Positions 52,056 to 60,956 of a stretch of DNA of 64,000 nucleotides are shown here, piece after piece. Origin of the DNA: Aalborgiella sp963841045 (GTDB taxonomy: Bacteria; Pseudomonadota; Gammaproteobacteria; Burkholderiales; Burkholderiaceae_C); NCBI GenBank assembly GCA_963841045.1, contig CAWJBD010000007.1:124001-188000 (forward strand). Reading direction: 5' to 3'. Position 1 is the stretch's first letter; the number at the start of each line of letters is the position of its first letter. A program made the position numbers and the translations under genes. The notes under the pieces are model-generated. The model worked only from the letters and a program-made list of their open reading frames with translations. It did no database searches and was not told where the DNA came from.

Positions 52056-53018
52056 TCAATGCTTTTTGCCATGGGTCTTGCTGGGTTTCAAAGCTGAGGC
52101 AATCATAGAGATAGCAATGATACTCGCCGTGACCAGCAATGCATAGCCAATCGGGATTTTGTAAAAGTCAATGATCAGCATTTTGGTACCAATGAAAACC
52201 AAGACGAGTGCTAAACCGTACGCCAGCAAGTGAAACCGGTCTGCCAAATCAGCCAGCAGGAAGTACAGCGCTCGCAGACCTAAGATGGCAAAAATATTGG
52301 CAGTCAAAACGATGAACGGATCTTGCGTGATGGCGAAAATGGCAGGAATGCTGTCAACTGCAAAAATAATATCAGTGACTGCAATCATGACAAGCACCAC
52401 AAACAAGGGTGTGTAGTGTTTCGTATTGTTAATCACAGTGCTGAGTTTTTCGCCATCAAATGTATTCGTTAATTTGATGTGTTTGCGCAGAAAAGTGAGT
52501 ACAGGGTTTTTGGAAATGTCAGATTCCTTCCCAGCTGCGAACCACATCTTGATGCCTGTAATGACCAAGAATGCGCCAAATAGGTAAAGTAACCAATGGA
52601 AGGTGGCTAAGAGCCAAGCACCTACCAAAATCAAGATAGCGCGCAAAACAATTGCGCCTATGATTCCGATGATCAATGCACGCTTTTGATACTCAAGCGG
52701 TACAGCAAAGTAACTGAAAATCATCAAAAATACAAACACATTGTCTACCGATAAACTTTTTTCCACCAAATAGCCCGTCAGGAATTGCATTGTCACGGTG
52801 TTAGCTTGTTCGCGCCCTTTGTTGCCGTCCAGATACCACCACAGCAGTCCTGCAAAAATAAATGACAGGCCAAACCAAAAAGCACTCCATATGGCGGCTT
52901 CTTTCATAGTGACTTTGTGAGCCCCTTGCTTTTCCATCACCAAAAGGTCTATCGCTATGGCTACGACTACAAACGCAGCAAAGCCGACCCACATCCACCA
53001 AGTTCCAATTGTTTGCAT
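52056..53018 (-). CDS. TerC/Alx family membrane protein
   Basis: 320 residues, about nine membrane helices. Start 53018 (MQTIGTWWMWVGFAAFVVVA) fits the Alx/TerC opening. It has EKSLSVDNVFVFLMIFSYFA with the conserved Asp-Asn and VTDIIFAVDSIPAIFAITQD, both typical of metal (Mn) exporters of this family. Divergent from the LysR regulator gene. Confidence 0.9.
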   Translation of the reverse strand: MQTIGTWWMWVGFAAFVVVAIAIDLLVMEKQGAHKVTMKEAAIWSAFWFGLSFIFAGLLWWYLDGNKGREQANTVTMQFLTGYLVEKSLSVDNVFVFLMIFSYFAVPLEYQKRALIIGIIGAIVLRAILILVGAWLLATFHWLLYLFGAFLVITGIKMWFAAGKESDISKNPVLTFLRKHIKLTNTFDGEKLSTVINNTKHYTPLFVVLVMIAVTDIIFAVDSIPAIFAITQDPFIVLTANIFAILGLRALYFLLADLADRFHLLAYGLALVLVFIGTKMLIIDFYKIPIGYALLVTASIIAISMIASALKPSKTHGKKH

Positions 53019-53145
53019 CTGGAATGTTCCTAAATTTAAATAAAAGGCTAATGTAGATACTTTTAATGAATATAAAAAGCGATATAAAATTAACAATTAG
53101 TTCGTAAAAACAGAAGTATTGAACAGCAATTCATCAAAAAAAAAT

Positions 53146-54024
53146 ATGAGCCAATCATTCAACTACCGTCATCTGTATTATTTTTGGATAGTTGCCACCG
53201 AAGGCAGCATGGTGGGTGCAGCAAAGCGGCTGAACATGGCTATTCAAACCATCAGCACGCAAGTTAAATTGCTTGAGCAAGAGCTTGGGTTCGCATTGTT
53301 CAAACCTAAAGGGCGAGGCTTAACGTTGACAGATGCCGGCGTAGCTGCTTTGGCAGAAGCTGATCACATCTTTGCGCTGGGCGAAAAGTTGCCTAGCAAA
53401 GTGCGTGATGCCGTGCGTGGTAAGACGCTGCGATTGCATGTTGGCATCTCAGATGGCATTGCAAAGATGGCAGTGCACCGACTGCTTGCCCCCATACTCA
53501 AGGATGATCACCTGCATTTGATCTGCCATGAGGGAGAGTTTGTCGATTTAATCGGAGACTTGGCCACACATAAACTTGACTTGGTGCTGGCCGACCATGC
53601 CCCTGCATTGAGCTTAAATTTCAAAGTGCAGCACCAAATAATGGCCACCAGCGCTGTATCGTGGTATGCCACTGCACAGTATGCAGAGCAGGCCATTCTC
53701 GATTTCCCCCAATGTTTGGCTCAGCTGCCTGTGCTGCTACCCACCACGCATAACGCCTTACGCAGCCGCTTAAAGCATTGGTTTGAAAGCGAACGCATCA
53801 ACCCGAATGTGGTTGGCGAGTTTGAGGACAGCGCCTTGCTCACAACATTCGGCATATCGGGAATGGGCGTTTTTCCAGCCGCAGATTGGTTACATGACTA
53901 TTTAACTCAACAGCATGGTCTGACCAAAATTGCGGCATGTGGCGATGTTGTGGAGCATTTTCATGCCATATACACGCAAAAAAAAGTGATGCACCCAATG
54001 GTCAGCAAGCTCCTCATGCCTTAA
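53146..54024 (+). CDS. LysR family transcriptional regulator (NhaR-like)
   Basis: 292 residues. The N-terminal helix-turn-helix (FNYRHLYYFWIVATEGSMVG, AAKRLNMAIQTISTQVKLLE) reads like NhaR, which responds to sodium or cations. The effector domain follows. It starts at ATG 53146 without a clear ribosome site. Divergent from the TerC-family gene, its likely target by the usual LysR logic. Confidence 0.87.
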   Translation: MSQSFNYRHLYYFWIVATEGSMVGAAKRLNMAIQTISTQVKLLEQELGFALFKPKGRGLTLTDAGVAALAEADHIFALGEKLPSKVRDAVRGKTLRLHVGISDGIAKMAVHRLLAPILKDDHLHLICHEGEFVDLIGDLATHKLDLVLADHAPALSLNFKVQHQIMATSAVSWYATAQYAEQAILDFPQCLAQLPVLLPTTHNALRSRLKHWFESERINPNVVGEFEDSALLTTFGISGMGVFPAADWLHDYLTQQHGLTKIAACGDVVEHFHAIYTQKKVMHPMVSKLLMP

Positions 54025-54283
54025 AGCATAAATTTTGTGTGGGCTTTGTTGCGTGCGCTTGCCAAACCCTACCAATTTCATTCACAATTGCGCCAAGAAG
54101 GGGAGTAACTCCCTGATTTGAAGAGGGTTGTGAAAACCAACCTGATTCAAAGCGCCACAGCAAGTCGTCATTTCGAAGTTTTAGCCACAAACTTCCGGCT
54201 TGCTGGTCATGCAGCCACGTTGCATGATGAGCCAGACCTTCGACTGAAACCGTAATTGGATTGGTCGAAGCGTTGTTGCACAT
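54014..54283 (-). CDS. Hypothetical protein, 89 aa
   Basis: A protein with Trp-rich segments (HHATWLHDQQAGSLWLKLRN, LLWRFESGWF) but no signal peptide or known motif. It overlaps the end of the convergent LysR gene by 11 bases. I do not recognise it. Confidence 0.5.
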   Translation of the reverse strand: MCNNASTNPITVSVEGLAHHATWLHDQQAGSLWLKLRNDDLLWRFESGWFSQPSSNQGVTPLLGAIVNEIGRVWQAHATKPTQNLCFKA

Positions 54284-54418
54284 TTCGTGTATGCGAAGTT
54301 AAACCCATAACTTCAAGCGCATCCAGCCACTCCAATTCAGTTTCAACAAGCCGGAAGTCTTGGATCCTTTTTGATCCGGATTTCCATTGTGATACTTGAA
54401 CGTTTGATTGGAGTTTTT

Positions 54419-55147
54419 ATGGAATTATTTTCAACACCTTGGTGGTCAGCACTGCTGGCTATTATCTTGATTGACCTTGTCTTGGCGGGTGACAACGCGA
54501 TTGTGATTGCACTGGCTGCGCGCAATCTGCCCAAACACCTGCAGAAAAAAGCCATAGCTTGGGGCACATTTGGTGCGATAGCTGTTCGCTCGGTGATGAC
54601 CGTGGGCGTCGTGTGGCTTTTGCAAATCCCAGGTTTGATGTTGGTAGGTGGACTGGGCTTACTGTGGATTGCTTACAAACTACTCGCTGACCAAGACGGT
54701 AAAGAGCATGATGGTCCTGTAGCCAACACCTTTTGGGGTGCGATGAAAACCATTGTGGTGGCCGATGCCTTAATGGGTGTTGACAATGTCTTGGGTGTTG
54801 CTGGTGCCGCACACGGCTCGTTTGATTTGGTGATCATCGGTTTGATCGTGAGCGTGCCGATTGTGGTGTTTGGTAGCACGGTCGTGTTGAAGCTGGTTGA
54901 ACGTTTTCCCATCATCATCAAAATGGGTGCAGCTGTATTGGCGTTTACCGCAGCCAAAATGATTGTGGATGAACCTTTGTTGAACCCCATTTATGGCGAT
55001 TCTGACCCAGTGACAGCCGTTAACAAAATGCAACTCGTGGCCGAATGGGCAACCTATGCGCTGGCCGTTGTCGGTGTTCTGGGTGCAGGCTGGTGGGTCG
55101 CGCGTCGCACAAATTCAACTCAACATAAGGAGATATCTTCACATTGA
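54419..55147 (+). CDS. TerC family membrane protein (YjbE/YkoY type)
   Basis: 242 residues, seven hydrophobic helices. IILIDLVLAGDNAIVIALAA and VVADALMGVDNVLGVAGAA carry the paired acidic-Asn motifs that bind Mn2+ in this family. TTGGAG lies eight bases before ATG 54419. I looked for a yybP-ykoY riboswitch upstream and saw none. Second TerC-type protein within 2 kb. Confidence 0.9.
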   Translation: MELFSTPWWSALLAIILIDLVLAGDNAIVIALAARNLPKHLQKKAIAWGTFGAIAVRSVMTVGVVWLLQIPGLMLVGGLGLLWIAYKLLADQDGKEHDGPVANTFWGAMKTIVVADALMGVDNVLGVAGAAHGSFDLVIIGLIVSVPIVVFGSTVVLKLVERFPIIIKMGAAVLAFTAAKMIVDEPLLNPIYGDSDPVTAVNKMQLVAEWATYALAVVGVLGAGWWVARRTNSTQHKEISSH

Positions 55148-55218
55148 CATCACACTGGTTTCTCATGTGTTCAAAATCTTTAACCCGTTCTGTCAGCAGA
55201 ACATTCTAGGAGTAACTT

Positions 55219-55680
55219 ATGCAAACAATGATTGTTTATGTCGATGATGCCGCTTATGCACGCAAAATGTTGCAGCCACTATTGCCTGCAAAAAATGCAA
55301 CTTCCAACCCTGCCATGCACTGGGTAGTGGTTGCCTGCACACCCCATGTGTCAAATGACATCACCAAATGGGTCAGTTCTCAAGCTTTGGAGTTGTGGCG
55401 GCAGGATTGGGCACAAGCGGTGTTTGATGACATCACCCCTTTGCTGCAAGCAGCAGGCGATACAGTATCCACTCAGCTTGCCAACCAAAAACAGAGTTTG
55501 ATCGAGCAAACCAATGCGCTCAGCAAACAGCATTTGCATGCCAAAGTGTTGGATGCTCGCAGACCGAAATTTGGTCAAGACATGGAGCCCGTCACGGCGA
55601 CACAAGCCCCAGATAACAACAAGGTGACGGGTCTCGCAACCGCGATTGGCCTGGCGGGCGTGTTGGCAACAGACTTTTAA
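55219..55680 (+). CDS. Hypothetical protein following the TerC gene
   Basis: 153 residues, mostly helical, GGAG-type ribosome site before ATG 55219. MQTMIVYVDDAAYARKMLQP, WVVVACTPHVSNDITKWVSS at the start suggests a Rossmann-like fold somewhat like universal stress proteins; the end GLATAIGLAGVLATDF is hydrophobic. It probably shares a transcript with the TerC gene. I do not recognise the family. Confidence 0.7.
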   Translation: MQTMIVYVDDAAYARKMLQPLLPAKNATSNPAMHWVVVACTPHVSNDITKWVSSQALELWRQDWAQAVFDDITPLLQAAGDTVSTQLANQKQSLIEQTNALSKQHLHAKVLDARRPKFGQDMEPVTATQAPDNNKVTGLATAIGLAGVLATDF

Positions 55681-55692
55681 AAGCCTGAAAGC

Positions 55693-56712
55693 CTACACCG
55701 TCAAAATGGTGCAGCCCGTGGTCTTGCGGGCTTCTAAATCGCGGTGCGCTTGTTGTACATCGGCCAATGCATAGCGTTGGTCTATATGTATCTTCACTGC
55801 ACCGCTTTGCACCACCGCGAACAGCTCGTCGGCCATGGCTTGCGTGGCTTCGCGGCTGATGATGTGGCTGAACAAGGTTTGGCGTGTAACGTAAATTGAA
55901 CCCTTTGCACCCAATATGCCAGGTGCAAATGGCGGCACCACACCAGATGCATTGCCAAAGCTGGCCATCAAACCAAATGGCTGCAGGCAATCCAGCGACT
56001 TGTCCCACGTGTCTTTGCCTACCGAGTCGTAAACCACCTTCACACCAGGCTTCAAACCTTTGGCCGCATTCGCAGCTGTGGTGATTTCTTTCACACGTGC
56101 CGCAAAATCTTCGGTGTTGTAATTGATGGTGTAAGCCGCGCCATTGGCCTTGGCAAGCGCGCATTTAGCGTCGGAACCTGCCGTACCAATCAATTGCAGC
56201 CCAAGTGCCTTGGCCCATTGGCAGGCAATTAAACCCACGCCACCTGCGGCCGCATGAAAGAGCACAAAATCACCCGCATTCAAGCCACCTTGCGGCAAGG
56301 TTTTGCGTAACAAGTACTGGGCGGTTAAGCCTTTGAGCATCATGGCCGCCCCTGTTTCAAAGCTGATGGCATCGGGCAACTTGCACACGTTCATGGCGGG
56401 CATCACACGGCGTTCGCTGTAGCTGCCGGGTGGGTTGCTGGCGTAGGCCGCGCGGTCGCCCACCTTCAGGTGCGTGACGCCTGCGCCCACGGCTTCTACC
56501 ACGCCGGCGCCTTCCATGCCCATGTTCAGCGGCATGGGCAGTGCGTACACACCGCTGCGCTGGTACACGTCAATGAAGTTCAGTCCAATCGCGTGGTGTT
56601 TGATGCGAATTTCGCCCGATCCTGGCTCGCCCACTTCGAGTTCAACCAGTTTGAGCTCTTCGGGCCCGCCGTTCTTATCAATGCGCACTGTTTTTGAAAG
56701 CAATTGGCTCAT
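55693..56712 (-). CDS. Quinone oxidoreductase (zeta-crystallin-like)
   Basis: NADPH-dependent medium-chain reductase without zinc ligands. 339 residues; GLNFIDVYQRSGVYALPMPL, NMGMEGAGVVEAVGAGV, then the nucleotide site FHAAAGGVGLIACQWAKALG and VYDSVGKDTWDKSLDCLQPF mark QorA. Ends TGCTILTV. Reduces quinones by one electron in related enzymes. Convergent with the preceding hypothetical gene. Confidence 0.92.
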   Translation of the reverse strand: MSQLLSKTVRIDKNGGPEELKLVELEVGEPGSGEIRIKHHAIGLNFIDVYQRSGVYALPMPLNMGMEGAGVVEAVGAGVTHLKVGDRAAYASNPPGSYSERRVMPAMNVCKLPDAISFETGAAMMLKGLTAQYLLRKTLPQGGLNAGDFVLFHAAAGGVGLIACQWAKALGLQLIGTAGSDAKCALAKANGAAYTINYNTEDFAARVKEITTAANAAKGLKPGVKVVYDSVGKDTWDKSLDCLQPFGLMASFGNASGVVPPFAPGILGAKGSIYVTRQTLFSHIISREATQAMADELFAVVQSGAVKIHIDQRYALADVQQAHRDLEARKTTGCTILTV

Positions 56713-56720
56713 AGGTATCC

Positions 56721-57296
56721 TTATTGAAATAACTTCTCAACTTGCAACAATGTCAGCACACCCATCACCGCAAAAATGGCTGCGGCAATGGTGTGTACCA
56801 ACTTCATCGGTATTCTCTCAGCAAACTTATTACCCACAAACACTGCAGGCACATCGGCAATCAGCATGCCCAGTGTTGTACCTATCACCACCATCAGTGG
56901 CGCACCATAATGCGCGGCCAAAGCGACGGTGGCAATTTGTGTTTTGTCACCCATTTCAGCCAAAAAGAAAGTCACCAGCGTGGCGCCAAACACGCCCAGC
57001 TTTTGCGCCACTTGGGTCTCTTCTTCTTCAATTTTGTCAGGTATCAGCGTCCAAACCGCCATGCCAATGAACGACAAACCCAACACCCAGCGCATGGTTG
57101 TCGCATCGACAACGCTGGTAATCCAAGCCCCCAACGCGCCCGCCAAACCGTGATTCACCAAAGTCGCCGCCAAAATACCGAGGATGATAGGCACAGGTTT
57201 CTTAAACCGCGCCGCCAATATAAAAGCCAACAGCTGCGTCTTGTCGCCCATTTCCGCCAAAGCGACCACGCCAGTAGAGATGTAAAGAGATTCCAT
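56721..57296 (-). CDS. UPF0016/GDT1-family cation exporter
   Basis: 191 residues with the paired family motif: VVALAEMGDKTQLLAFILAA and TFFLAEMGDKTQIATVALAA (E-x-GD-K-T in each half), and six membrane helices. Relatives export Mn2+ or exchange Ca/Mn for protons. Start 57296 (MESLYISTGVVAL); the frame goes 15 codons further up into repeat-adjacent DNA. Third likely metal exporter in 5 kb. Confidence 0.9.
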   Translation of the reverse strand: MESLYISTGVVALAEMGDKTQLLAFILAARFKKPVPIILGILAATLVNHGLAGALGAWITSVVDATTMRWVLGLSFIGMAVWTLIPDKIEEEETQVAQKLGVFGATLVTFFLAEMGDKTQIATVALAAHYGAPLMVVIGTTLGMLIADVPAVFVGNKFAERIPMKLVHTIAAAIFAVMGVLTLLQVEKLFQ

Positions 57297-57349
57297 AAAT
57301 TTTTGAAATAAGAGTGGATTAGTGTACTGGCAATGTAGCAACTAACTTA

Positions 57350-57398
57350 GCTATATATTTAATAGCAAGCTAGGCAATAAATACGCCGGCTAAAGGCC
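57350..57398 (-). repeat. Dispersed repeat, copy 7
   Basis: Plus strand: GCTATATATTTAATAGC, AAGCTAGGCAATAAATACG, CCGGCTAAAGGCC. Between the GDT1-family gene and the RNA helicase gene, divergent genes. Confidence 0.88.
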
Positions 57399-57482
57399 TA
57401 TTTTATATATAAAATTCAAATAAACCCAATTTGCGCTGATGTTAGCTTATCGCAGACGCAGTTTACTTAGGATAATGTCAGC

Positions 57483-58881
57483 ATGACAACGACACCATCA
57501 AAAAACTTCAACACACTTGCCCCTTGCTCCCGCCACATTGGCGAATTTGGACAAGCTGGGTTATACCGAGATGACGGCGATTCAGGCGGCCAGTTTGCCT
57601 GTGGCGCTGTTGGGTAAGGATTTGATTGCGCAGGCCAAGACGGGCAGTGGCAAGACGGCGGCGTTTGCTTTAGCGCTGTTGGCGAATTTAAATCCGCGGC
57701 GCTTTGCGGTGCAGGCTTTGGTGCTGTGCCCCACGCGCGAGCTGGCAGACCAGGTGACGATGGAGCTGCGCCGATTGGCGCGTGCAGAAGAAAATATCAA
57801 AATTGTGACGTTGTGTGGTGGTGTGCCATTGCGCGGGCAACGTGCTTCCTTAGAGCATGGGGCGCACATTGTGGTGGGCACGCCGGGGCGGGTGATGGAC
57901 CATTTGGATAGGCAATTTTTATCACTGGAAGCGCTCAACACTTTGGTGCTGGACGAAGCCGACCGCATGTTGGACATGGGCTTTTTGGACGACATTGCCA
58001 CGGTGGCAAAGCAATGCCCCAAAGAGCGGCAAACGCTGTTGTTCTCCGCCACTTACCCTGAAGGCATTGCCAATATTGCCAAGCAGTTCATGCGCGAACC
58101 GCAAACCATCAAGGTTGAATCGCAGCATGCTGAAAATTTAATCGAGCAACGCTTTTACCAAGTGACGCGTGAGAGCCGGTTGCCAACAGTGGCATTGCTG
58201 TTGAATCATTTTCGCCCGGTGAGCACACTGGCGTTTTGCAACACCAAAAACCAATGCCGTGAGCTGGTTAACTTGCTGCAAGCGCAGGGCTTCAACGCAC
58301 TGGCTTTGTATGGCGACTTAGAGCAACGCGAGCGCGACCAAGTGCTGGTGCAGTTTGCCAACCGCAGTTGCTCGGTGTTGGTGGCGACCGATGTGGCGTC
58401 ACGCGGGTTGGACATTGATCAGCTGGAAGCCGTCATCAATGTGGATGTGACACCCGATGCCGAAATCCACATTCACCGCATTGGCCGCACAGGGCGTGCG
58501 GGTGAAACGGGTTTGGCTTTGAACTTGGCCAGCATGGACGAAATGGGTTTTGTGGGCAAGATTGAGCAATACCAAAATCGTGAATCAGTCTGGCACAAAG
58601 TGGAAGAATTGACACCCAAAAGCAAAGAGCGATTGTTGCCACCGATGGCAACGGTGCATATTTTGGGTGGCCGCAAAGAAAAAATTCGCCCTGGTGACGT
58701 GTTGGGTGCATTGACAAATGATGAAGGCGGCCCTGCATTCACACGCGAACAAATAGGCAAAATCAACGTGACAGAATTTTCAACCTTCGTAGCGGTGCAG
58801 CGTGACCTTGCAAAGGAAGCCATGCATAAACTGAACAACGGTCGCGTGAAAGGCAAGAGCGTACGTGCACGCTTGATGTGA
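57483..58881 (+). CDS. dbpA: DEAD-box RNA helicase DbpA, N-terminal frameshift
   Basis: 23S rRNA helicase for 50S assembly. Motifs Q (GYTEMTAIQAASLPVAL), I (AQAKTGSGKTAAF), Ia (PTRELADQV), II (VLDEADRMLDMGF), III (SAT), V (VATDVASRGLDI) and VI (HRIGRTGRAG), and the DbpA RNA-binding domain at the C-terminus (KIRPGDVLGAL...FVAVQRDLAKEAMHKL). ATG 57483 gives MTTTPSKNFNT; an extra base at 57516-57519 (CTTG) separates it from LPLAPATLANLDKLGYTE. The only start after the shift is a TTG at 57517. Confidence 0.92.
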
Positions 58882-58920
58882 TGGTTTAACGTGCTTGCAT
58901 TGCATATATCTGAGCACATA

Positions 58921-58948
58921 AAAAAAGGCCCACATTGCTGTGGGCCTT
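58921..58948 (-). terminator. amtB terminator
   Basis: AAGGCCCACA / TGTGGGCCTT, four-base loop; on the minus strand a seven-T run follows. 50 bp after the amtB stop, and between it and dbpA. Confidence 0.85.
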
Positions 58949-58999
58949 GAAGTTTAAGGAAACTGTCGAAATGGAATCAAGTGTCCAATCTGTACTTGA

Positions 59000-60556
59000 T
59001 TAACGGCTGTAAGCTGTTTCGCCGTGTGATGTGATATCCAAACCTTCGCGCTCTTCTTCTTCAGGAACACGCAAGCCGATGATCATGTCAACCAGTTTGA
59101 ATGCGATAAAGGCAACAACTGCTGACCATACGATGGTGACCCCGACACCTTGCAATTGAATCCAAACTTGGCCGCCGATGCTATAGCCTTCGCCCACTTT
59201 GTTGGCAACGTAGTCATAAATACCTGTACCGCCCAACGATGGTGATGCAAATACGCCGGTGAGCAAGGCACCCACAATACCACCCACACCGTGAACGCCA
59301 AACACGTCTAATGAATCGTCTGCGCCCAACATTTTCTTGAGGCCATTCACGCCCCATAGACACAAGAAACCTGCAACCACGCCGATGACAATGGCACCCA
59401 TAGGACCTACAAAACCGCAAGCTGGTGTGATGGCAACCAAACCTGAAACAGCACCCGATGCAGCGCCCAACATAGAGGCTTTACCTTTCATCAAGGCTTC
59501 ACCTGCAATCCATGCCAAAGTAGCTGCAGCAGTTGCCACCAAGGTGTTGATGAATGCCAAGGCAGTCAGACCATTGGCTTCAAGGTTTGATCCGGCATTG
59601 AAACCGAACCAACCAAACCACAACATCGAAGCGCCCACCATGGTCAAAGTCAAGCTGTGAGGTGTCATGGCTTCTTTACCGTAGCCAATGCGCTTGCCAA
59701 CCACATAAGCACCCACCAAGCCAGCCACAGCAGCGTTGATGTGTACCACGGTGCCGCCAGCAAAATCTAACGCACCTTTGCCCCACAAGTAACCCGCGCC
59801 AGCCACCACTTTATCGAGAGAAGCGGCATCGCTAATGGCATCAGGACCTGCCCAGTACCAAACCATGTGTGCGATTGGCAAATAGCTGAAAGTGAACCAC
59901 AACACTGAGAATGCCAAAACAGCAGAGAATTTGATACGCTCAGCAAAGGCACCCACAATCAGCGCACAAGTGATGGCAGCAAATGTTGCTTGGAAGGCAA
60001 TGAAGCTCAGCTCAGGAATGACGACGCCTTTGGAGAAAGTGGCCGCTACTGAATCAGGAGTGACGCCTTTGAGAAACAGCTTGTCAAACGTTCCAAAGAA
60101 AGTGCCATCACCACCAAATGCCAGTGTGTAACCGTATACAGCCCACAAGACATAAATCAGTGCGCTCACAACAAAGACTTGCATCAAAACAGAGAGCATG
60201 TTTTTGCTGCGCACCAAGCCGCCGTAGAAAAGCGCCAAGCCTGGAATCGTCATGAAGATGACCAAAGCCGTTGCGATTGTCATCCAAGCGGTATCACCTT
60301 TGTTAGGTGTGGGAGCAGCGGCTGGAGCAGCTGCAGGAGCTGCGGCCGGCTCAGCAGTTGCTGCTGCAGCTGCAGGCGCGGCAACGGCGGCTGTAGCAGG
60401 TGCAGCCGCATCAGCTGGTTTGGCAGCTTCAGCAGTTGCAGTGACTGCAGCGGGTGCTGCTGCAGGTGTAGCGGGTGCAGTTTGGGCGATTGCAAAGTTT
60501 CCTGCCAGCCACAAGCCTACACCCAAGGTGAGGGAAAGAAGTAGATTTTTTTTCAT
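59000..60556 (-). CDS. amtB: Ammonium transporter AmtB
   Basis: Ammonium channel, inner membrane, 518 residues. Signal peptide (KKNLLLSLTLGVGLWLAGNF, cleaved near AIAQ), then a roughly 60-residue Ala/Pro linker (repeats such as AAAPAAAPAAAP), then the eleven-helix channel: FMTIPGLALFYGGLVRSKNM, the Phe gate, AGGTVVHINAAVAGLVGA, LGADDSLDVFGVHGVGGI (twin-His). The GlnK-binding tail is VPEEEEREGLDITSHGETAY. The linker is longer than in typical AmtB. Follows glnK by 34 bp. Confidence 0.95.
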   Translation of the reverse strand: MKKNLLLSLTLGVGLWLAGNFAIAQTAPATPAAAPAAVTATAEAAKPADAAAPATAAVAAPAAAAATAEPAAAPAAAPAAAPTPNKGDTAWMTIATALVIFMTIPGLALFYGGLVRSKNMLSVLMQVFVVSALIYVLWAVYGYTLAFGGDGTFFGTFDKLFLKGVTPDSVAATFSKGVVIPELSFIAFQATFAAITCALIVGAFAERIKFSAVLAFSVLWFTFSYLPIAHMVWYWAGPDAISDAASLDKVVAGAGYLWGKGALDFAGGTVVHINAAVAGLVGAYVVGKRIGYGKEAMTPHSLTLTMVGASMLWFGWFGFNAGSNLEANGLTALAFINTLVATAAATLAWIAGEALMKGKASMLGAASGAVSGLVAITPACGFVGPMGAIVIGVVAGFLCLWGVNGLKKMLGADDSLDVFGVHGVGGIVGALLTGVFASPSLGGTGIYDYVANKVGEGYSIGGQVWIQLQGVGVTIVWSAVVAFIAFKLVDMIIGLRVPEEEEREGLDITSHGETAYSR

Positions 60557-60590
60557 ATGAACTTTCTGTAAATATCTTGGTAGGTTGGCC

Positions 60591-60929
60591 TTAGAGTGCT
60601 TCTTTGCCAGTCTCACCCGTGCGGATGCGAACGACTTGCTCTAAGTTGTAGACAAAAATCTTTCCGTCGCCAATCTTGCCTGTGCGTGCTGCACCTTCGA
60701 TGGCTTCGATGACTTGGTCAACGATTGCGCTACTTACCGCAGCTTCGATTTTGACTTTCGGTAAAAAATCAACCACATACTCTGCACCACGATACAGCTC
60801 GGTGTGCCCTTTTTGACGGCCAAAGCCCTTGACTTCGGTCACGGTGATGCCTTGAACGCCGATGGCTGAAAGTGCTTCACGCACTTCATCCAATTTAAAG
60901 GGTTTGATAATGGCGGTGACTATTTTCAT
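60591..60929 (-). CDS. glnK: Nitrogen regulatory protein P-II (GlnK)
   Basis: 112 residues, signal transducer that blocks AmtB and tunes GlnA/NtrB. MKIVTAIIKPFKLDEVREAL, the T-loop with the uridylylated Tyr in FGRQKGHTELYRGAEYVVDF, and KIGDGKIFVYNLEQVVRIRT. Between torF and amtB; same operon, likely nitrogen-controlled. Confidence 0.96.
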   Translation of the reverse strand: MKIVTAIIKPFKLDEVREALSAIGVQGITVTEVKGFGRQKGHTELYRGAEYVVDFLPKVKIEAAVSSAIVDQVIEAIEGAARTGKIGDGKIFVYNLEQVVRIRTGETGKEAL

Positions 60930-60956
60930 ATTGAATCCTTTGTAGTTTTACAGGCT

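Noticed and set aside
54284..54418. Possible yybP-ykoY manganese riboswitch ahead of the TerC gene
   Set aside because: I could not find the conserved loops or paired helices; the 135-bp leader has no convincing fold.
56222..56252. A repeat-like stretch AGGCAATTAAACCCACG in the quinone oxidoreductase gene
   Set aside because: Only a short part resembles the repeat and it encodes the conserved GGVGLIACQW motif; likely chance.
60179..60560. Plus-strand Ala- and Cys-rich frames over amtB
   Set aside because: They are antisense readings of the low-complexity Ala/Pro linker DNA; no ribosome site or homology.
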